Shown here in pieces: positions 38,201 to 50,574 of a DNA stretch of 64,000 nt (the stretch's first letter is position 1; each line of letters begins with the position of its first letter). The notes below the pieces were generated by a model, which saw nothing but the letters and a program-made list of their open reading frames with translations, had not been told where the DNA came from and made no database searches. A program made the position numbers and the translations under genes. Origin of the DNA: Callaeas wilsoni (taxonomy: Eukaryota; Chordata; Aves; Passeriformes; Callaeidae); contig VWPU01004107.1 of the NCBI GenBank assembly GCA_013398955.1, positions 1-64,000 on the forward strand, written 5' to 3'.

Positions 38201-41200
38201 ACAAGGGCGGAGCTGCAGGGAGCCCACAAAGGTGCTGGGGGTGGCAGTGGCTCTAAGTGACAGTGGCCTAGGAGTGGAAAATTACAGAATGGTCTGCTCA
38301 GATGCCACACTACAGAACCAAATCACTGCTTTCCAAAGTAGTGATTTAGTGCTCCACCCCACCAGAGATAAAATCATCCCACTTTGTTTTCAGAAGTCCG
38401 CACTGCCCTTTTCATTTAACACAAGTGTCCCTCTGACCTCATGTCAGCAGGGACAAAAAATTTTGCTTTCAAGGACTAGTACAAAATATCCTTCAATATA
38501 AAACAGAAAGAAAGATATTAACCAGAGGAAGGACAGAGCAATGTCACAAAACCACTGGAAGGGGTGGAGGAGTGTCCCCTTAACCAGGACCAAGGGGTCC
38601 CCCACCAGGGAGACCCCCTTTCTAAAGTGCTCTGTCAGTCCTGCAGCTCACGTCAGGATCCCATTTCAGCCTCCCCAGCATTCCTCACCAGATTTCTTTT
38701 CCTCTCTTCCTCCCTGCTGCCTTAACCACCAGTTTCCCCTCTATGTTTGGACTTCACTAAAGAGTTTTCTCTTGAATCGTAAATTCATCAGATATGAGGT
38801 TTTGGTCACTCTGAAACTATTAGCTAGTCTGGAACAGATTTGTCAAATAGTTTGGGCTGGAAACTATGTGTTCAATGATGGGCAGGGGGAAAGGGTTGTT
38901 TCGTGGTTGAGGCAAGTGACCTACAACACACAGATGGAGGCCATGCACTCAGCCCCTCTCTCTCAGGACTTTTTGAGCTTTAAAAAGTAGAACACATCCT
39001 GTGGGAGCCCAGGAAACTAACAGCAGGATTTCCAGAGAACCTGGGATCAGGTAAAGGGCAGGTCCGCACACACCCCACACCTCAGGTTAGGCTGGTTAGC
39101 AGGCAAACCTTTGTGTTGGAAGAGCTCCAGCTGCTAGGAAAAGCTTTAAGAGCCATGCAGAGGGAGAGGAGCGGTTCTGTCCCCGGGTGAGGAGGGCAGG
39201 AGTTCAGGAACTGGGACTGTGCACCCCCATCCCCGCTCCAGGTAGGGTTCATTACTGACAGCAGGGGAGGAGTGCCTGAGGAGAAGGCGCCTCCCCAGGT
39301 GGCCCTTTTTGAATCGCTGACAATTAACAGACAGCTCAGAGCTAACAAGAGGAGAAGAAAGAAGAACATAAATTACCCTGGCTCATAAGCATGTTGTGAC
39401 GTTGTGCAATAAAAGCAAGATAATGACATTGGGAGTGTCTCATTTTGAACTAAATTTCCCAATTCCAAGGAAATTAATAACATGAGCTTTCAGCAATGCA
39501 AACTAACCCAGAGGGCACCTGGTGTCCCTCATCCCTAGAAGGAGCTGCTAAGTTTGTACTGCCAGTGCAGTTATCAAGAAGCAAAATCATATGCAAAGAA
39601 ATCAAAGCTAACACCAAAACTAGTGCTTTTTTTCCATCTGCCTCCAGTCTCTGCCATTTTCCCGTGCACCAGACAGCACAGCAATTCCCCACACCACATC
39701 CCTTGCAGCCATCCTAAAATTTTGTTAAAATTCACTACAATATTAGATGCTGATACAAGTCTGGATCACAAACTCACCCAGGCTTTCCCATCCTCTGTGG
39801 GCACCCAACGTGTCAGAGAGTCAAGCCTGTTGGGAACAGGGAATATCTCTGTGGATATCAGTTTTGTGCCTTCCAGGGTACAACAAAACTGCTCTCCAGT
39901 CCATCCTGGTGTCCCCAAGCCTCCATGATTTCCAAATGAAAGAGGACTTCACGTGGTGGGTAGATTCAGTGCCAGGGTGGCGTATTCGCAATGCATCCCG
40001 ATCTGCACTGGGGGGACGCACATCTGGCCGCACTGCAACCATCAGTAGATGTGGCTCCAGCACGAGAGACTCCAGTGCTCTCTGTGAAAGCCACATGTTG
40101 TGCGGTTATCTGCAAAGGGCTTGTTTTATTTTCTAAAAGAAGAGAAAAGGGTTACAACAACCTCCATAGTAAGGAGCAATAGTGTTGTCTTGACCTCGGT
40201 TTTCCTGACAGGAGAGGGGGAGATTCAGGATCTGGCTGATGTTCGTTTTGCTTTGTAAGACCTTGATCTGCTCCTTTTCTGCTGACAGCATTTATGGGAG
40301 AGAGTTTGGTACCACATATCTGGGCTGCAAGAGTCTGAAAGGTTACCAACTGAAGGGGGAAAATGCTGGAATCCACAGAAAAGTAAAGAGAAGCTGCAGG
40401 GAGAAGAGGCACATTTTGCTAATTTATTTTTTTACATTGCAACAGCTGTGCTTACATGAAAAGGGTCGTTAACTGAAGATGCACAGAGTCCCAGCACGTC
40501 TACAGAGGCTTTATACAATTTAGGAGATCACTGCAGAGTACAATGCAGGATCATTTAAAATTCACAAACAAATACTATAAAACACCTTTTGTAGGTATTT
40601 TAATGGTCCAAAACAAGTACTGTGTACTACTCGATAGATGCAATTTCGCCTTTTTACTAAATCCCATATGTAAAAATCAATCTGTTCTTTTTATAAACAG
40701 AGACTTTTTTTAATACGCTATTTTAAAAGAATAAAGACAGCTCCCACTGAGGTGTCTGTTTAAAAGTTCAGTACATTCTGCTGCCTTATTTTATCTAGCA
40801 ATGATGAACTAAAAGAACACAGAAAATTCAATCATGATGGCAATAATATTTGAAAAGGCTATTAAAAAGGAATTATTTATTTGGTAAGAAACATCTTCTG
40901 CTGAAATTCTGAACTCTCTATTTCTGTTTCATTACATGAAAAATAATGCAAGCCCTATGCAGAAAACGTGTTCAGTGTGCCACTTTGATGGAAACAAAAC
41001 AGCCTTTTAAAAGCATGGAGAAATGAAGGGTGATTTTTAAAAAACACAGGTATTTACAAAGAGCCGCTTACTCAGTGTTCTGAATCATGCCATTCCCCCT
41101 CTTACAGTTTAGCCATCTCTTGGATAGTTTGCATAAGTATGCATTTATTTACTAATCTTCAAAGAGTCCTCATTTTTTCCTAGCTTTCCACTGTAGTCAT

Positions 41201-42940
41201 TAGAGGTCACAACCCTGTAGGAAATATGGGCTGCCATGGTAACGCAAAATGTCTGCTACAGGCTTAGTGTAATTCCTCCCTAATAGAAAAACAACAGCAG
41301 CAAATCCTGCCTTTGATAAATGGGCTCATACGATGTAAGAAGCTGTTACCTAGAAAGGTGTCTATTACTTCGAAACAGCTCTAAATGAAACAAATGTTAC
41401 TAAAGAAAAAAACAAAAGGGGAGAACAAACTCATACGCCATTAAAAAAATAAATGTGACTAAGGTAAGTAAAGGACAACATGGAAATAATCCATGTGGAT
41501 CTGCAATGTCTCAGTGAATACAGTGGATGAAGTTTGCAGGGCATCGTGCTGCAGCCCCTCAAACTGCTCAACAACAAGTGTCTGCTGAGCTCTTCTCCTT
41601 GCAAACCTTTCTCAACACAAGGAAAAAGGCTGCATTTCCATGTGCCTGAAAAAGCAAAAATTCCTGAGGAGATCGTCACCTCTCTGAGTACAACAAGGTA
41701 GCCTGGCCTTCCCTGCTTGGGAATTCCTACAGAAAAAAGTGCATCTGTTTCCAATAGATAACTAGTGTTTGGGAGGGAGGAAAAATAAAGGTCTATTTGA
41801 TGTTGTGGTGCAATGCATTACTAGCATTTCGGTGAAATGCCACGTCACTGAGAGGAGGGTCCCGGTGTGACTGGGTGGCTCACCAGGGTAGATATTTTGG
41901 AAGGGCTTTGGCCACCCCTCACAGCTGCACTCTATCTCACCTTATGCTTCCAAGTCCTGCCTACCACTCCCAGAGGCTCCCATCTCCTCTATCACCTTCC
42001 TCCTACAGAGCTCAGACATGAAGGGCTGGTTTTCGTTAATTCTTTAGTCAGGATTTTCCTGAGAATGTTTTTTTTGTGCCATGGACGCCCCTCCCATCCC
42101 CCCCCCACCCTCCATCTTCTACCACCATCGAGGTGCTGTTCCGAGGGGATACGCCCTTGATGTGCCTGCAGCAACAGGGAGCCACCCCTCAACCAAATCC
42201 TGTTTCTCGTTGTCTTTTGTTTACATTCCTCCAGCCAGTTTTCAATCCAGACAGCAGCAGTCATATCTCCAGCAATTCGAGTTAATTTTTCAATGAAGCT
42301 ATTGCATTACCTCTACTCCAACTCCATTCCCCAGGATGTTTGATTTACTACTCCTTTTTTCTGTTGTTTTTTAAAATTTTTTTTAAAGGACTTAATTTTG
42401 TCCGATAAAGTACAGTTCCTCTAAACACTTGCAATCTGTTGTTTTTTCTGTTTAAAGTTGGTACACCCATTGCTTTACATGCCCTGTGCCAAGATGGGAA
42501 ATTTTGATTTCTCAGGGTTTGCATCGCTGTGCAGCAAGACAGAGGCTGCTGAATCCCATATACCCAGGACACCCCTCTGGAGATACCTCTCTGCAAGGGG
42601 ACAAGAGTCTTCTCCTCAAGATATGAACCTCTGTGATTGCCTGTCAGAGGGTCCCTCTGTGTTTTAAGCCTGTGCCCAAGAAGAAACACTGAGAGCATTA
42701 TCAATACCTGTGGGCGTTAATGCATCTTCCCTTGCGTTAGTCTAAAAAGGCAACTTTGTCTTTAAGTTCTGCTTTGCCTGTAACATTGTCCCCATATACT
42801 GCTGCGAACGCACTGCTGGTAGTTGAGAAACAAGTCCTTTACACACTCATCTCTGTATAACCACCACTGCATCTGCCAATAAAACTGAGTGCTCCCCAAA
42901 AAACACCTCTGATGAGCCAGGTTGTAGATGAAACATGGCA
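32257..42940. other. Gene-empty unique sequence
   Basis: More than 10 kb with no exon, RNA gene or confident interspersed repeat. A possible remnant of a repeat tail (AGAATCAGAGAATCAT) at about 37580 is too short to call. AT-rich, stop-dense sequence at 40490-41500 contains an RFX-like X-box, listed separately. Confidence 0.5.
41230..41243. promoter_or_regulatory. RFX-like X-box motif
   Basis: GCTGCCATGGTAAC is an imperfect inverted repeat one or two changes from the RFX consensus GTTGCCATGGCAAC. It sits in a stretch with other regulatory-looking words, including CTTTGAT (TCF/LEF-type) at 41310-41316. Binding is a prediction from motif similarity only. Confidence 0.4.
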
Positions 42941-43169
42941 TGTGAGGAGATTTAGATTGGATATTGGAAGGTATGTCTTGACCAAGGGGATTGCCGTGCA
43001 CTGGAATGGGCTGCTCAGGGCAGTGGTGGAGTCACCATCCTTGGAGGCGTTTAAAAGATGTGTAGATGTGGCGCTTGGGAACATGGTTTAGTGGTGAGTT
43101 TGGAAGTGCTGGGTTAATGTTGAACTCTTAGAGAGCTTAGAGGGCTTTTCCAGCCTAAACAATTCTATG
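42941..43169 (+). mobile_element. CR1-type LINE fragment, 3' end
   Basis: The fragment starts GGAGATTTAGATTGGATATT and runs through CTGGAATGGGCTGCTCAGGG, CCATCCTTGGAGGCGTTTAA, GGTTTAGTGGTGAGTTTGG and TGCTGGGTTAATG. It ends CCAGCCTAAACAATTCTATG, the CR1 terminus with a single tail unit. The order and plus orientation match the 3' 230 bases of avian CR1. It is 5' truncated and several percent diverged. The second CR1 fragment 147 bases away faces it tail to tail. Confidence 0.9.
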
Positions 43170-43315
43170 TGCTCAGGTATGGGGGGACTATCCCATGCCA
43201 AGCAAAGTGAGTGAGCTGGTTACATCCACAGCAGGAACTGTGGGATGTCCCCAGGTACAGCCCTCCAGGCATCACCCTCTCACTTTCTGTCTCCAGCTGC
43301 TTTCTACTTCTTCAA

Positions 43316-43400
43316 AGAATCACAGAATCATTAGAGTTCGAAAAGATTTCTGAGATCATCAAGCCCATCACTTGTTGACATATTACCCTAAGAAAGTGGA
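43316..43400 (-). mobile_element. CR1-type LINE fragment, extreme 3' end
   Basis: AGAATCACAGAATCATTAGAGTTCGAAAAGATTTCTGAGATCATCAAGCCCATC is written here in short pieces: AGAATCACAGAATCA is the complement of a CR1 tail of the ATTCTGTGATTCT type. AAAAGATTTCTGAGATCATC then matches the adjoining conserved segment. Only about 85 bases are left. The tail variant (CACAGAAT) differs from that of the neighbouring copy, so the two are likely independent insertions. Confidence 0.7.
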
Positions 43401-44006
43401 AGATCTGAAGCAAATTTCATGAGTATAATTCCTTCCACACTACTGATGAAAGTAAAAGCTCTTCTGTGCCACCTCATGCCACCTTATCTCACAGCCAACA
43501 AGGAGCTCCCCACACCTCCATCCAGCTCCCAGATGACTCCTGCATCCGCATGCAAAACTCAGAGGTACCACATGGATTGGAGGCAATCCTGGGGCACTCA
43601 AGCTCTGCATCCAATGAGCAAATTAACCTCCTCTATCAATGAGGTTTGACAAGGTGCACAGGTGTAATACTGGTAGAGTATGAGGAAACATAAGATTCCA
43701 AATCACTCCTGCACACCCTCCTGCGCTGCAAAGCTGCCACATGGCATCACAGGACCTCCACCAGCACTGCCGTCCCACTGCAAGTCCCTGTGCAGTGCAA
43801 ATTACCATGGCAGACAACTGCTCTGAGAAGGAAGGGCTGCTGCCTCTCAAAAGGTACTCGAGTAATTTATTTTGACAAGTGTAGCTTGGTTTTAATCATC
43901 AATAATTCTTCTGAGCTAAGCGTCTTTGAGTAAGTGGGCTGTAGTCTATTTTGCAAAAGTAATGAAGTTGGAGTAAGAGGAGGGCTCGCTGCAGTGTTCT
44001 GCTGTT

Positions 44007-44055
44007 AATCACTGCTAACAAAAGTTGAAAAATCACTGCTAATAAAAGTGAAAAG
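44007..44055. repeat. 24-base imperfect tandem duplication
   Basis: AATCACTGCTAACAAAAGTT and AATCACTGCTAATAAAAGTG occur in tandem with a 24-base offset. A minor slippage-type duplication in AT-rich sequence. Confidence 0.7.
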
Positions 44056-44160
44056 ATTATGGAATTTGCAGATAGGCAAAGTGTAAATGAGTGAGGTTTG
44101 GTGCAGATGAGATACTTTCACTTCGTGCTGAGAACAGATATAGCAAAGTGCCGGACCCCT

Positions 44161-44179
44161 TGATTGTATTTTCCAATCA
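44161..44179. repeat. Short inverted repeat TGATTG / CAATCA
   Basis: Six-base arms with a seven-base spacer. The right arm with its flank gives a CCAATCA word (CCAAT-box type), which can bind NF-Y in promoters, but no promoter is evident here. Confidence 0.35.
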
Positions 44180-45749
44180 TAGATACATTGGTTGCGTTAT
44201 TTGGGCTCTGCAGTTATAACAAAGAGATCGGTTGCTCACCAGAGAGTGAGCACTACAGTTTGTAGCCACTGAGGAAATGGGTGGAAAGCAGCTGCATTTT
44301 GGGGGAGAAGAAAGAAGTACTGTTTACCCAAACTATGGCCAAGTCGAGAGAAGTCACCTTCATTAGAGCTTTGTGACTGTCATTTGTTTGCACCTATACC
44401 ACACCAATGGTGTTTATTATTGGCTGATCTTCAGCCCGACTTGCAGGCAAAGCCTCCTGTAGGGCACGGGCCACTCGTGGGGCAAAACACCACATGACAA
44501 TTTTGACGTACCCAGAACCCTTTAGAAAGCACGTAGCCAGTAGCAGAGACAGTGACACACACACAGGATAACTCCTGCAGATGACCCACACTATGAGCTT
44601 AACTCCTGCACGCTGCTGTAACCATCCAGAGCTGCAAGACCAAGGGCAATGGTGTCCTGTCCCCCCATGTGGCAGCTTCCCCAGGACCTCCTGCACACAC
44701 ACGCCACGACTGGTATGAACAAACTACTCTTGCTCACACAGTGGTCAGTGCAAATCAGCTCAGCTGTGGCAATACCAAAGTGGCAGTTTTCCTTGTTCTC
44801 AGGTGGGAAGCGATGAACACCACATCTTACCCTTCTCAAACCCCCTCGTCCTCTTTTAGCAGCACCATCTGCAGCTACAGCCATGGAGAGAGTGGTAGTG
44901 CTGGTGTTGAGGCAAGAAGGAATTTCCGCACCATTTACTATGAAAAAATACACGACTTAGTTTCCCCAAGAGCTGTCAACTTCAAAGAGACAGTTTTGCT
45001 CCCAAGTTTACTTTTGACGCATCCAAGCCACAGAAATGCAGTAACTCCCATGTGGTGGGTTTTGGCGGCCAACACAAAATAAGAGGAGTGGCATATGTGG
45101 CAACCACTGGCAGGGAAACCCTTGCACAAAAGATGCTACCAAGAGGTCAGGAACATCACTAAACTGGTGTAATTGCTCTTTTTATTCTTCTTCTTTTTTT
45201 TGACATTTTTAAATTAAAACAGTATTTTCTATCAGCAATAAAGAAATTTTGCTGAATTTTTATCTACTGTTTTGGATGCTGTTGCATCAAGTCATTACTT
45301 TAAATTTCCATGTTTGTCAATGCAAAATGATATTCTGTCAACATCAAAATATCTGGAGAGCACTAGCTGACATTTCTGCTTGCAAGTGCGTTTGGGGAGC
45401 ATTTATACATTTATTTGCCTGGAAGAAATATGGTTTTAACCAACTCTCAAGTTGCTCACTTTTCAGAAGAGATTATCAAAACACTGGATGAGAAGCTCAG
45501 TACAAAGCTTGTAAGGAAACCAGAGGAGAATTATCCTATAGGAACTGATCTCATATGTCAAATCAGACCTGCATGCAACAGCCCGAGTCATTGCTGTGCC
45601 ATTCGTACTTCTTTGCATCACTTTAGTCTTCAGGGAGTGGGGGAAAAAGGGACACTATCAAAGAATAGATGAGCCTGGCCACAAAAAGCTCCTCCCAATG
45701 TGAGTTATTTCGCCTGGGAGAGCCCTTCCTCCAGCAAAGGAGGTTGGAG

Positions 45750-45935
45750 GGGAGAGGCAGACCCTTTCTCAGGAGAGAAGGCTGTCCCGTGCGCTGCTCT
45801 CCCCGTTGTGCCGGCCCGAGGCCTTACACGGGCTGGAGACCCCGGCGGCGGCACAGCCCTCCCTGCCCACGGGGCTGGGGGTACCCAAGGGCTGGAAAAC
45901 AGAGGCAGGGAGCAGCCCCGTCGCCGCGCCGCCTT
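45750..45935. promoter_or_regulatory. Small CpG island
   Basis: A compact CpG-rich block (densest at 45780-45860 and 45920-45940) is set in AT-rich sequence on both sides. All three plus-strand frames are partly open across it (for example 45700-46074, 124 codons), but none gives a recognisable protein. It could be an orphan CpG island or the promoter of a non-coding transcript. Confidence 0.45.
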
Positions 45936-46332
45936 CCATCATTTCTGGCACAAAAGGGGAAAATGCAATGTTGCATCAAGCTATTTTTCAACCAAAAGAG
46001 GGCTACTTTGGAATAAAAATAATTCTTTTCAAATCCTTTCCATCACATTTTACTTCTTGTGGAGGAAAAAATAAATATGAAGTTACTTTTTCTCACTCTA
46101 AGGGCTAGCCATCACGTTTACCAATTTCACTATAAAACAACAGAGCATTTTATCACTCTGAAGTCTAGCCGGTTTTGCTATGACTACCACTTCCTAGTGC
46201 CAAAAAAGAGGAGGGGATGTGGGGGGGGGAAATCACCTGTAAAGAATTAGGTAACGGAGTGTGAAAGGTCTCTGCTATTCAGGAAATACTTACCGCTGGA
46301 TTTAATTACACATTGCAACTAAACCCCCTTCC

Positions 46333-46605
46333 TTTTTTTTTTTTTTTTGAACTTCAGACATACAATAACATGATGTTTATTGAATGTGGTAGCGTTGAAG
46401 CACTTGGGATAGTAAAAAGCCCAGAGAACTCTGTTTACAACAAACTTTAAAAATATGCTTTATACACAAGATTAATGAGAGTTTTATGGAGAAACACGTT
46501 TTATCCATCTGCATTAGGAAGTACCAATTACAGAAAGAAGAGGCTGCAGAGACCAGTGCCGGAGACCTGCCCGGGTGCCAGGGCTGTGCTGGCAGCAGCA
46601 TTCCT
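46333..46605 (-). pseudogene. Possible retroposed transcript 3' end with poly-A tract
   Basis: Read on the minus strand, AATAAA (46376-46381) is followed 27 bases later by a run of 16 A (46333-46348). This is the arrangement expected of a processed, polyadenylated RNA copied into the genome. The sequence upstream on that strand resembles a 3' untranslated region and has no known coding frame; the 74-codon frame at 46377-46601 is not recognised. No target-site duplication was identified, and the 5' limit is arbitrary. A chance A-tract after an AATAAA word remains quite possible. Processed retrocopies are rare in birds. Confidence 0.25.
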
Positions 46606-46979
46606 CAGCCACATCCTGGGGGCAATCTGCCTTTTATGGCCCGGGAAACTCCCTCCCTGCTCCCAGCACAGGAATTGGCTTCAGCCAGTCCCTCGCACAT
46701 TTGGTCTAAATTGTGTATTTTCCCCTCAGTATCTCAGCTGAGATGAGCGGTCCTGATACAACAGTATTAAATGTCAAACGAGCAAAAAACAATGTGCAAA
46801 GCCAATGCAACTCTGCACTTAATTTAGGTAGTGTGAAAGCAAGGAGAAGAAAGGAATGGCGATTTTTTTTTTTTTGCACGTTTTTAGAAAACCACGAAAT
46901 CCAGCTTGTACTTGAGGCTCCTGTCCTAACCACCTCACCAGAACCCGTTTCTTCCCTCATTCCCTACCCATAATAAGTT

Positions 46980-49900
46980 AATCAGTAGTAAGCAAAAAAA
47001 TCTAACCATATCTGCCAACATTTGAGTCACTAATTATACATGGCAATGTTAAAACTTTTCCTCTGCTGTGCATTTCATTTGCCCACTTTGGAACAAGACA
47101 TTAGGACTTTCTTTCTAAAGGCATTGGTTAAATCATGTCTCTGCTTTTGCAGCCAGAAATACAGCAGCTTTCCTCTCCACAAAGGTAATGAGGCATCCAA
47201 CGCCCTGGAATCCATTTAAAAATTTGTATTCCATCACAGTTATCTCCAGTCATTGTCCGTAATAAAACAATTTGTTATAGATCAAATACTGTGCATACAG
47301 ATATATGGATTTGGTATCAAGAGTGTCTCTTAAACTCACAAAAGGGAATAAAAATCAGAGTCCAGGCAAAAAATCTGTTCCCCAGAAGGTGTTATCCTGT
47401 CAGTGCTATGGAGTAATTTACAAGATCTGCCACATTTAAGAGCCTATGGCTTGACTTTTTTGGCTTTTATGAGCTAAAGAACAGAAGCAGGGTCACTGGA
47501 GAGATTAAGTTTCCTTTCTGCACTAACATTAGGGAGGGAGACAGAGAGAGACACGGCAAATAAGTGCTCTGCTGTACCCTGAAAATTAAAATACAGCTGG
47601 ATTACGACACTAATGATGCCAGCTTTTGCAGGGCTCATAGCCTCCCAACACACACCGGCACAGAGGACTTGTATCCTCAGCATTTAACCAAACAAGGAAT
47701 TGGAAATGATTTTCTTGCCTTTTTTGCTTCTTGATTTGCTTTTTAACAAAACAAAAAACTGCTCCCGTTCATGCAGAGCACAGTGGAAATCAGCAGTAAA
47801 TTCTTCTGCTGATACATTAGTCTGCAAGGAAGCTGGGTTCAGTGAGGTACCAATGCCAGTGGAGTGGCACGAAGGCAGATTTTTCCCTTCCTCTGTGCTA
47901 CAAACAATAAAAATTCAGGTCATAATTTATTCCGCAGTGCACGGGTCCTCCCATTCCTTAAAAAGCACACACACGAGGGATAAGGAAAAAATAAAATTGG
48001 AGGCATATTCAATTTTCAAACCTTTTCTTTCGACAGGTTATAATTGTAAATCAAGGGGGGAAATCGGATTTCAAATTCTGCCTGCACTTTTTATACATCT
48101 GCACTTTCGATTTATCCAAGTTGCATGGGAGCAGAAAAGGCAATGTTTGTCTCTATGCCTCTGAAATGAAGAGACAAAATCTTATTTTGCAATTATAACA
48201 AGATATGTAGGCAAAACTAAGAAAGTTTCCTATTTTTTTCTTATTTTGTTTCCCCTCTCTGTTTCCCACAAAAAAATAATAAATTTTACATTGCAAGTCT
48301 ATTCTGGAGCAAAATTATACTCGTGGAAAGGGAATTTAACCTGATAAATCAGCTTTCTGCAGCTCTTGGTTGAAGTGGTTCATGTTCACATTTGAATAAG
48401 TTTATTTTACCTACATATTTTTGTTAACTGGTTTAATAAATTATGGCAGACCTTTAAAACACGATTGGAGCTGTACAGGGTACAGCCAAACAGGGCAGCA
48501 GAAGGTAAAGGCACAATATTTTAGTGCTTTCAATAGGAGGACTCTATTATTATTTTTTTTAAATTATTATTATTAACATAATTGTTAAATGAATAGCTGA
48601 AGTCTAATGCTCTTTAGCGATCATTTTTCAAAGTAAACTATAAAAATGGAAGGAAACTGTTTAAATCCAGAAACTATTTTGAACCAGTAAGTTGGAAAAA
48701 CTAAATTAGAATATTAAACTAATATACTCAATTCATGGAGTAATTTAAAATTGCAGCAAAACTGCAAGAGGAAAATTAGATATTCAACAAATGACTTTTT
48801 CAATTAAATTCTTCGAGATAGTTTATGGTATTAAAGTCTCTCTTCCTCTTTCCACACTTTCTTACAAAGCATTTGCTACCAAAACAGCAACGACTTTGCA
48901 TTTCTTGGGAGGTGGCTGATGGGATCAAAATGCCATTTCTTAAACCAGAGAACAAACCAGGTTCGTGCCCTGCAGTTTTGTAGGTGTTGTTTTTAAATGA
49001 TGGACAGATAAGACAAGTGTACCCTTTTGTGAACAAATTGTGAGATACCAAAGGGATAGTCACTTAAAAAAAAAATATGTTATTTAAATTTTAAAAGTAA
49101 ATTTCACAATTTTGTATGAATAGTTGTATTTAGGTATCTACTGCCTTTAACATTATTGCTGAAATCTAAACTAGATACGTAGATTCTGCTTTTTTTTAAA
49201 AATTGAGTTCCATAGAAAATAAAAACTAATTAGCCACGTGTATCAAAATTATTAATGTAACCTCACTTGCATTATGCAATATATGATCCAATAAATTAGG
49301 TAACATAACAAAACTAAAAATAAGGCTTAGGTCTCAGTACAAATTAAACTATAAAACATTGTACTCAGTCCTTGAAAATACCCCATCTTTCATTTCTAAA
49401 TTATTTAAAAACTAATAAAGGTAATTTCAAAAAATAAGGAAAACAAACTTATTCCAATTTGGTGTGAAAAATAATTGAATCTGACGATTTTATGAAAGGA
49501 CTTTGTCTAAACAGAGCTACAATGCACAAATAAAACACAGCGATTACAAAATAGCCATAATCATCTGACTGGCATTTTATGTGCTAGATGCTTGTAAAAA
49601 ACGGAGATTATAAACTGAGCACCATAAACTCCCGCATAGTCGAGAGAAGGAAAACCCCCCAGACTCAAGAACACAATTGCTCTGCACCCTCCCTGTGCTG
49701 CAGCCTTTCACTGCGACAAGGCTTTTAACCAAATCTGGCTACAGGACGGGAATGGAAGATGGATGAAATACAGGTTTGTTCTGCTCTTTCATCCCTTTCT
49801 TGTAGCAGTGCGAGAAGAGACCCTTCGGGGTCTTGTTCGTCACAGGGCAGAATTTCTTCCAATGCCTGTCCCTTGTCCTGGTCACAGCGCTGGGCTGAGC

Positions 49901-50460
49901 AACCCATAAATGAGGCTGTTTGCAACTAAAGCTGGTTTCTGAAATGGAGAGAGGGGGGTGACACTGTCCCTACCTGTGCCCTCCATTTCATCCCACGGCC
50001 AGCTAAGGAGAAATCCTCTTACATCCAGTAAAGGGAGAAATTCATCCAAAAGGAAACAGCAAACTTCTGTTTAAAAGTGGTGACAAAGGCAGCAATGACT
50101 ATTCCAGAAAAAGCAGACAGCACTTTAAAGATTTATGTAATTAAATTTATCTGGTGCTTATTCTCTAAAGCATCAGTCCTGAATTGAGAAAACCCGTTCA
50201 ACCCAACTCTACATTTAAAAACTCTACAAACCTTCAAAAATTAACTGATGAGGATTAGGGGAAAAAAAAGACCAGGAAAAATCCCCAAAGCAGCCTCCCA
50301 GCTGAATCAAAGAGTCATGTCAGAAAAGTGAAAATACTGGAAATTCGCATAAACGTTGAGGAGAAATTTTGTTATTGTTGTTGTTTAGGAACTACACTAA
50401 ACAAGAAAGCTATAGTAGAAACTGTCAGTTTACAGAGGTAAACTACCAAAACGAACACCA
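46980..50460. other. AT-rich, gene-empty block
   Basis: About 3.5 kb of strongly AT-rich sequence with many TAATTA, ATTAAT and AATTAA words and no recognisable repeat. The 154-codon frame at 47700-48164 is not like any known protein. Blocks like this, AT-rich and poor in repeats, are often rich in conserved non-coding elements near developmental genes. That is inference from appearance only. Confidence 0.5.
49267..49279. repeat. Perfect palindrome TTGCAT-T-ATGCAA
   Basis: Six-base arms with a single central base. ATTATGCAAT overlaps the C/EBP-type recognition sequence, and ATGCAA also resembles POU half sites. It is isolated in AT-rich sequence. Confidence 0.45.
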
Positions 50461-50461
50461 C

Positions 50462-50481
50462 TTTTTTTTTTTTTTTTTTTT
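50462..50481. repeat. 20-base poly-T run
   Basis: A pure T homopolymer. No polyadenylation signal is placed correctly on the opposite strand, so I do not read it as a retroposed tail. Confidence 0.9.
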
Positions 50482-50488
50482 AATACCT

Positions 50489-50506
50489 TGGTGCCCCCTT
50501 TTGGTC
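50489..50506 (-). promoter_or_regulatory. CTCF-like motif
   Basis: On the minus strand the sequence reads GACCAAAAGGGGGCACCA. It shares the AGGGGGCA core of the CTCF consensus (CCASYAGRKGGCR) but mismatches at two positions to its left. A related but also imperfect word, GCACCAGGGGGAC, lies on the plus strand at 59715-59727. Both are weak predictions. Confidence 0.25.
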
Positions 50507-50574
50507 TATACAGTTCAAGGCATTTTTCCCCCGTTTAAAAATGTAATCATAAAAATACAGTAACTTTTCACTGG

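Larger units (their letters stand above)
43401..45745. other. Gene-empty unique sequence
   Basis: No gene was recognised. It contains a 24-base imperfect tandem duplication (44007-44055) and a small inverted repeat TGATTG...CAATCA (44161-44179). Open frames near 44600-45080 are antisense to one another and unlike known proteins. Confidence 0.5.
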
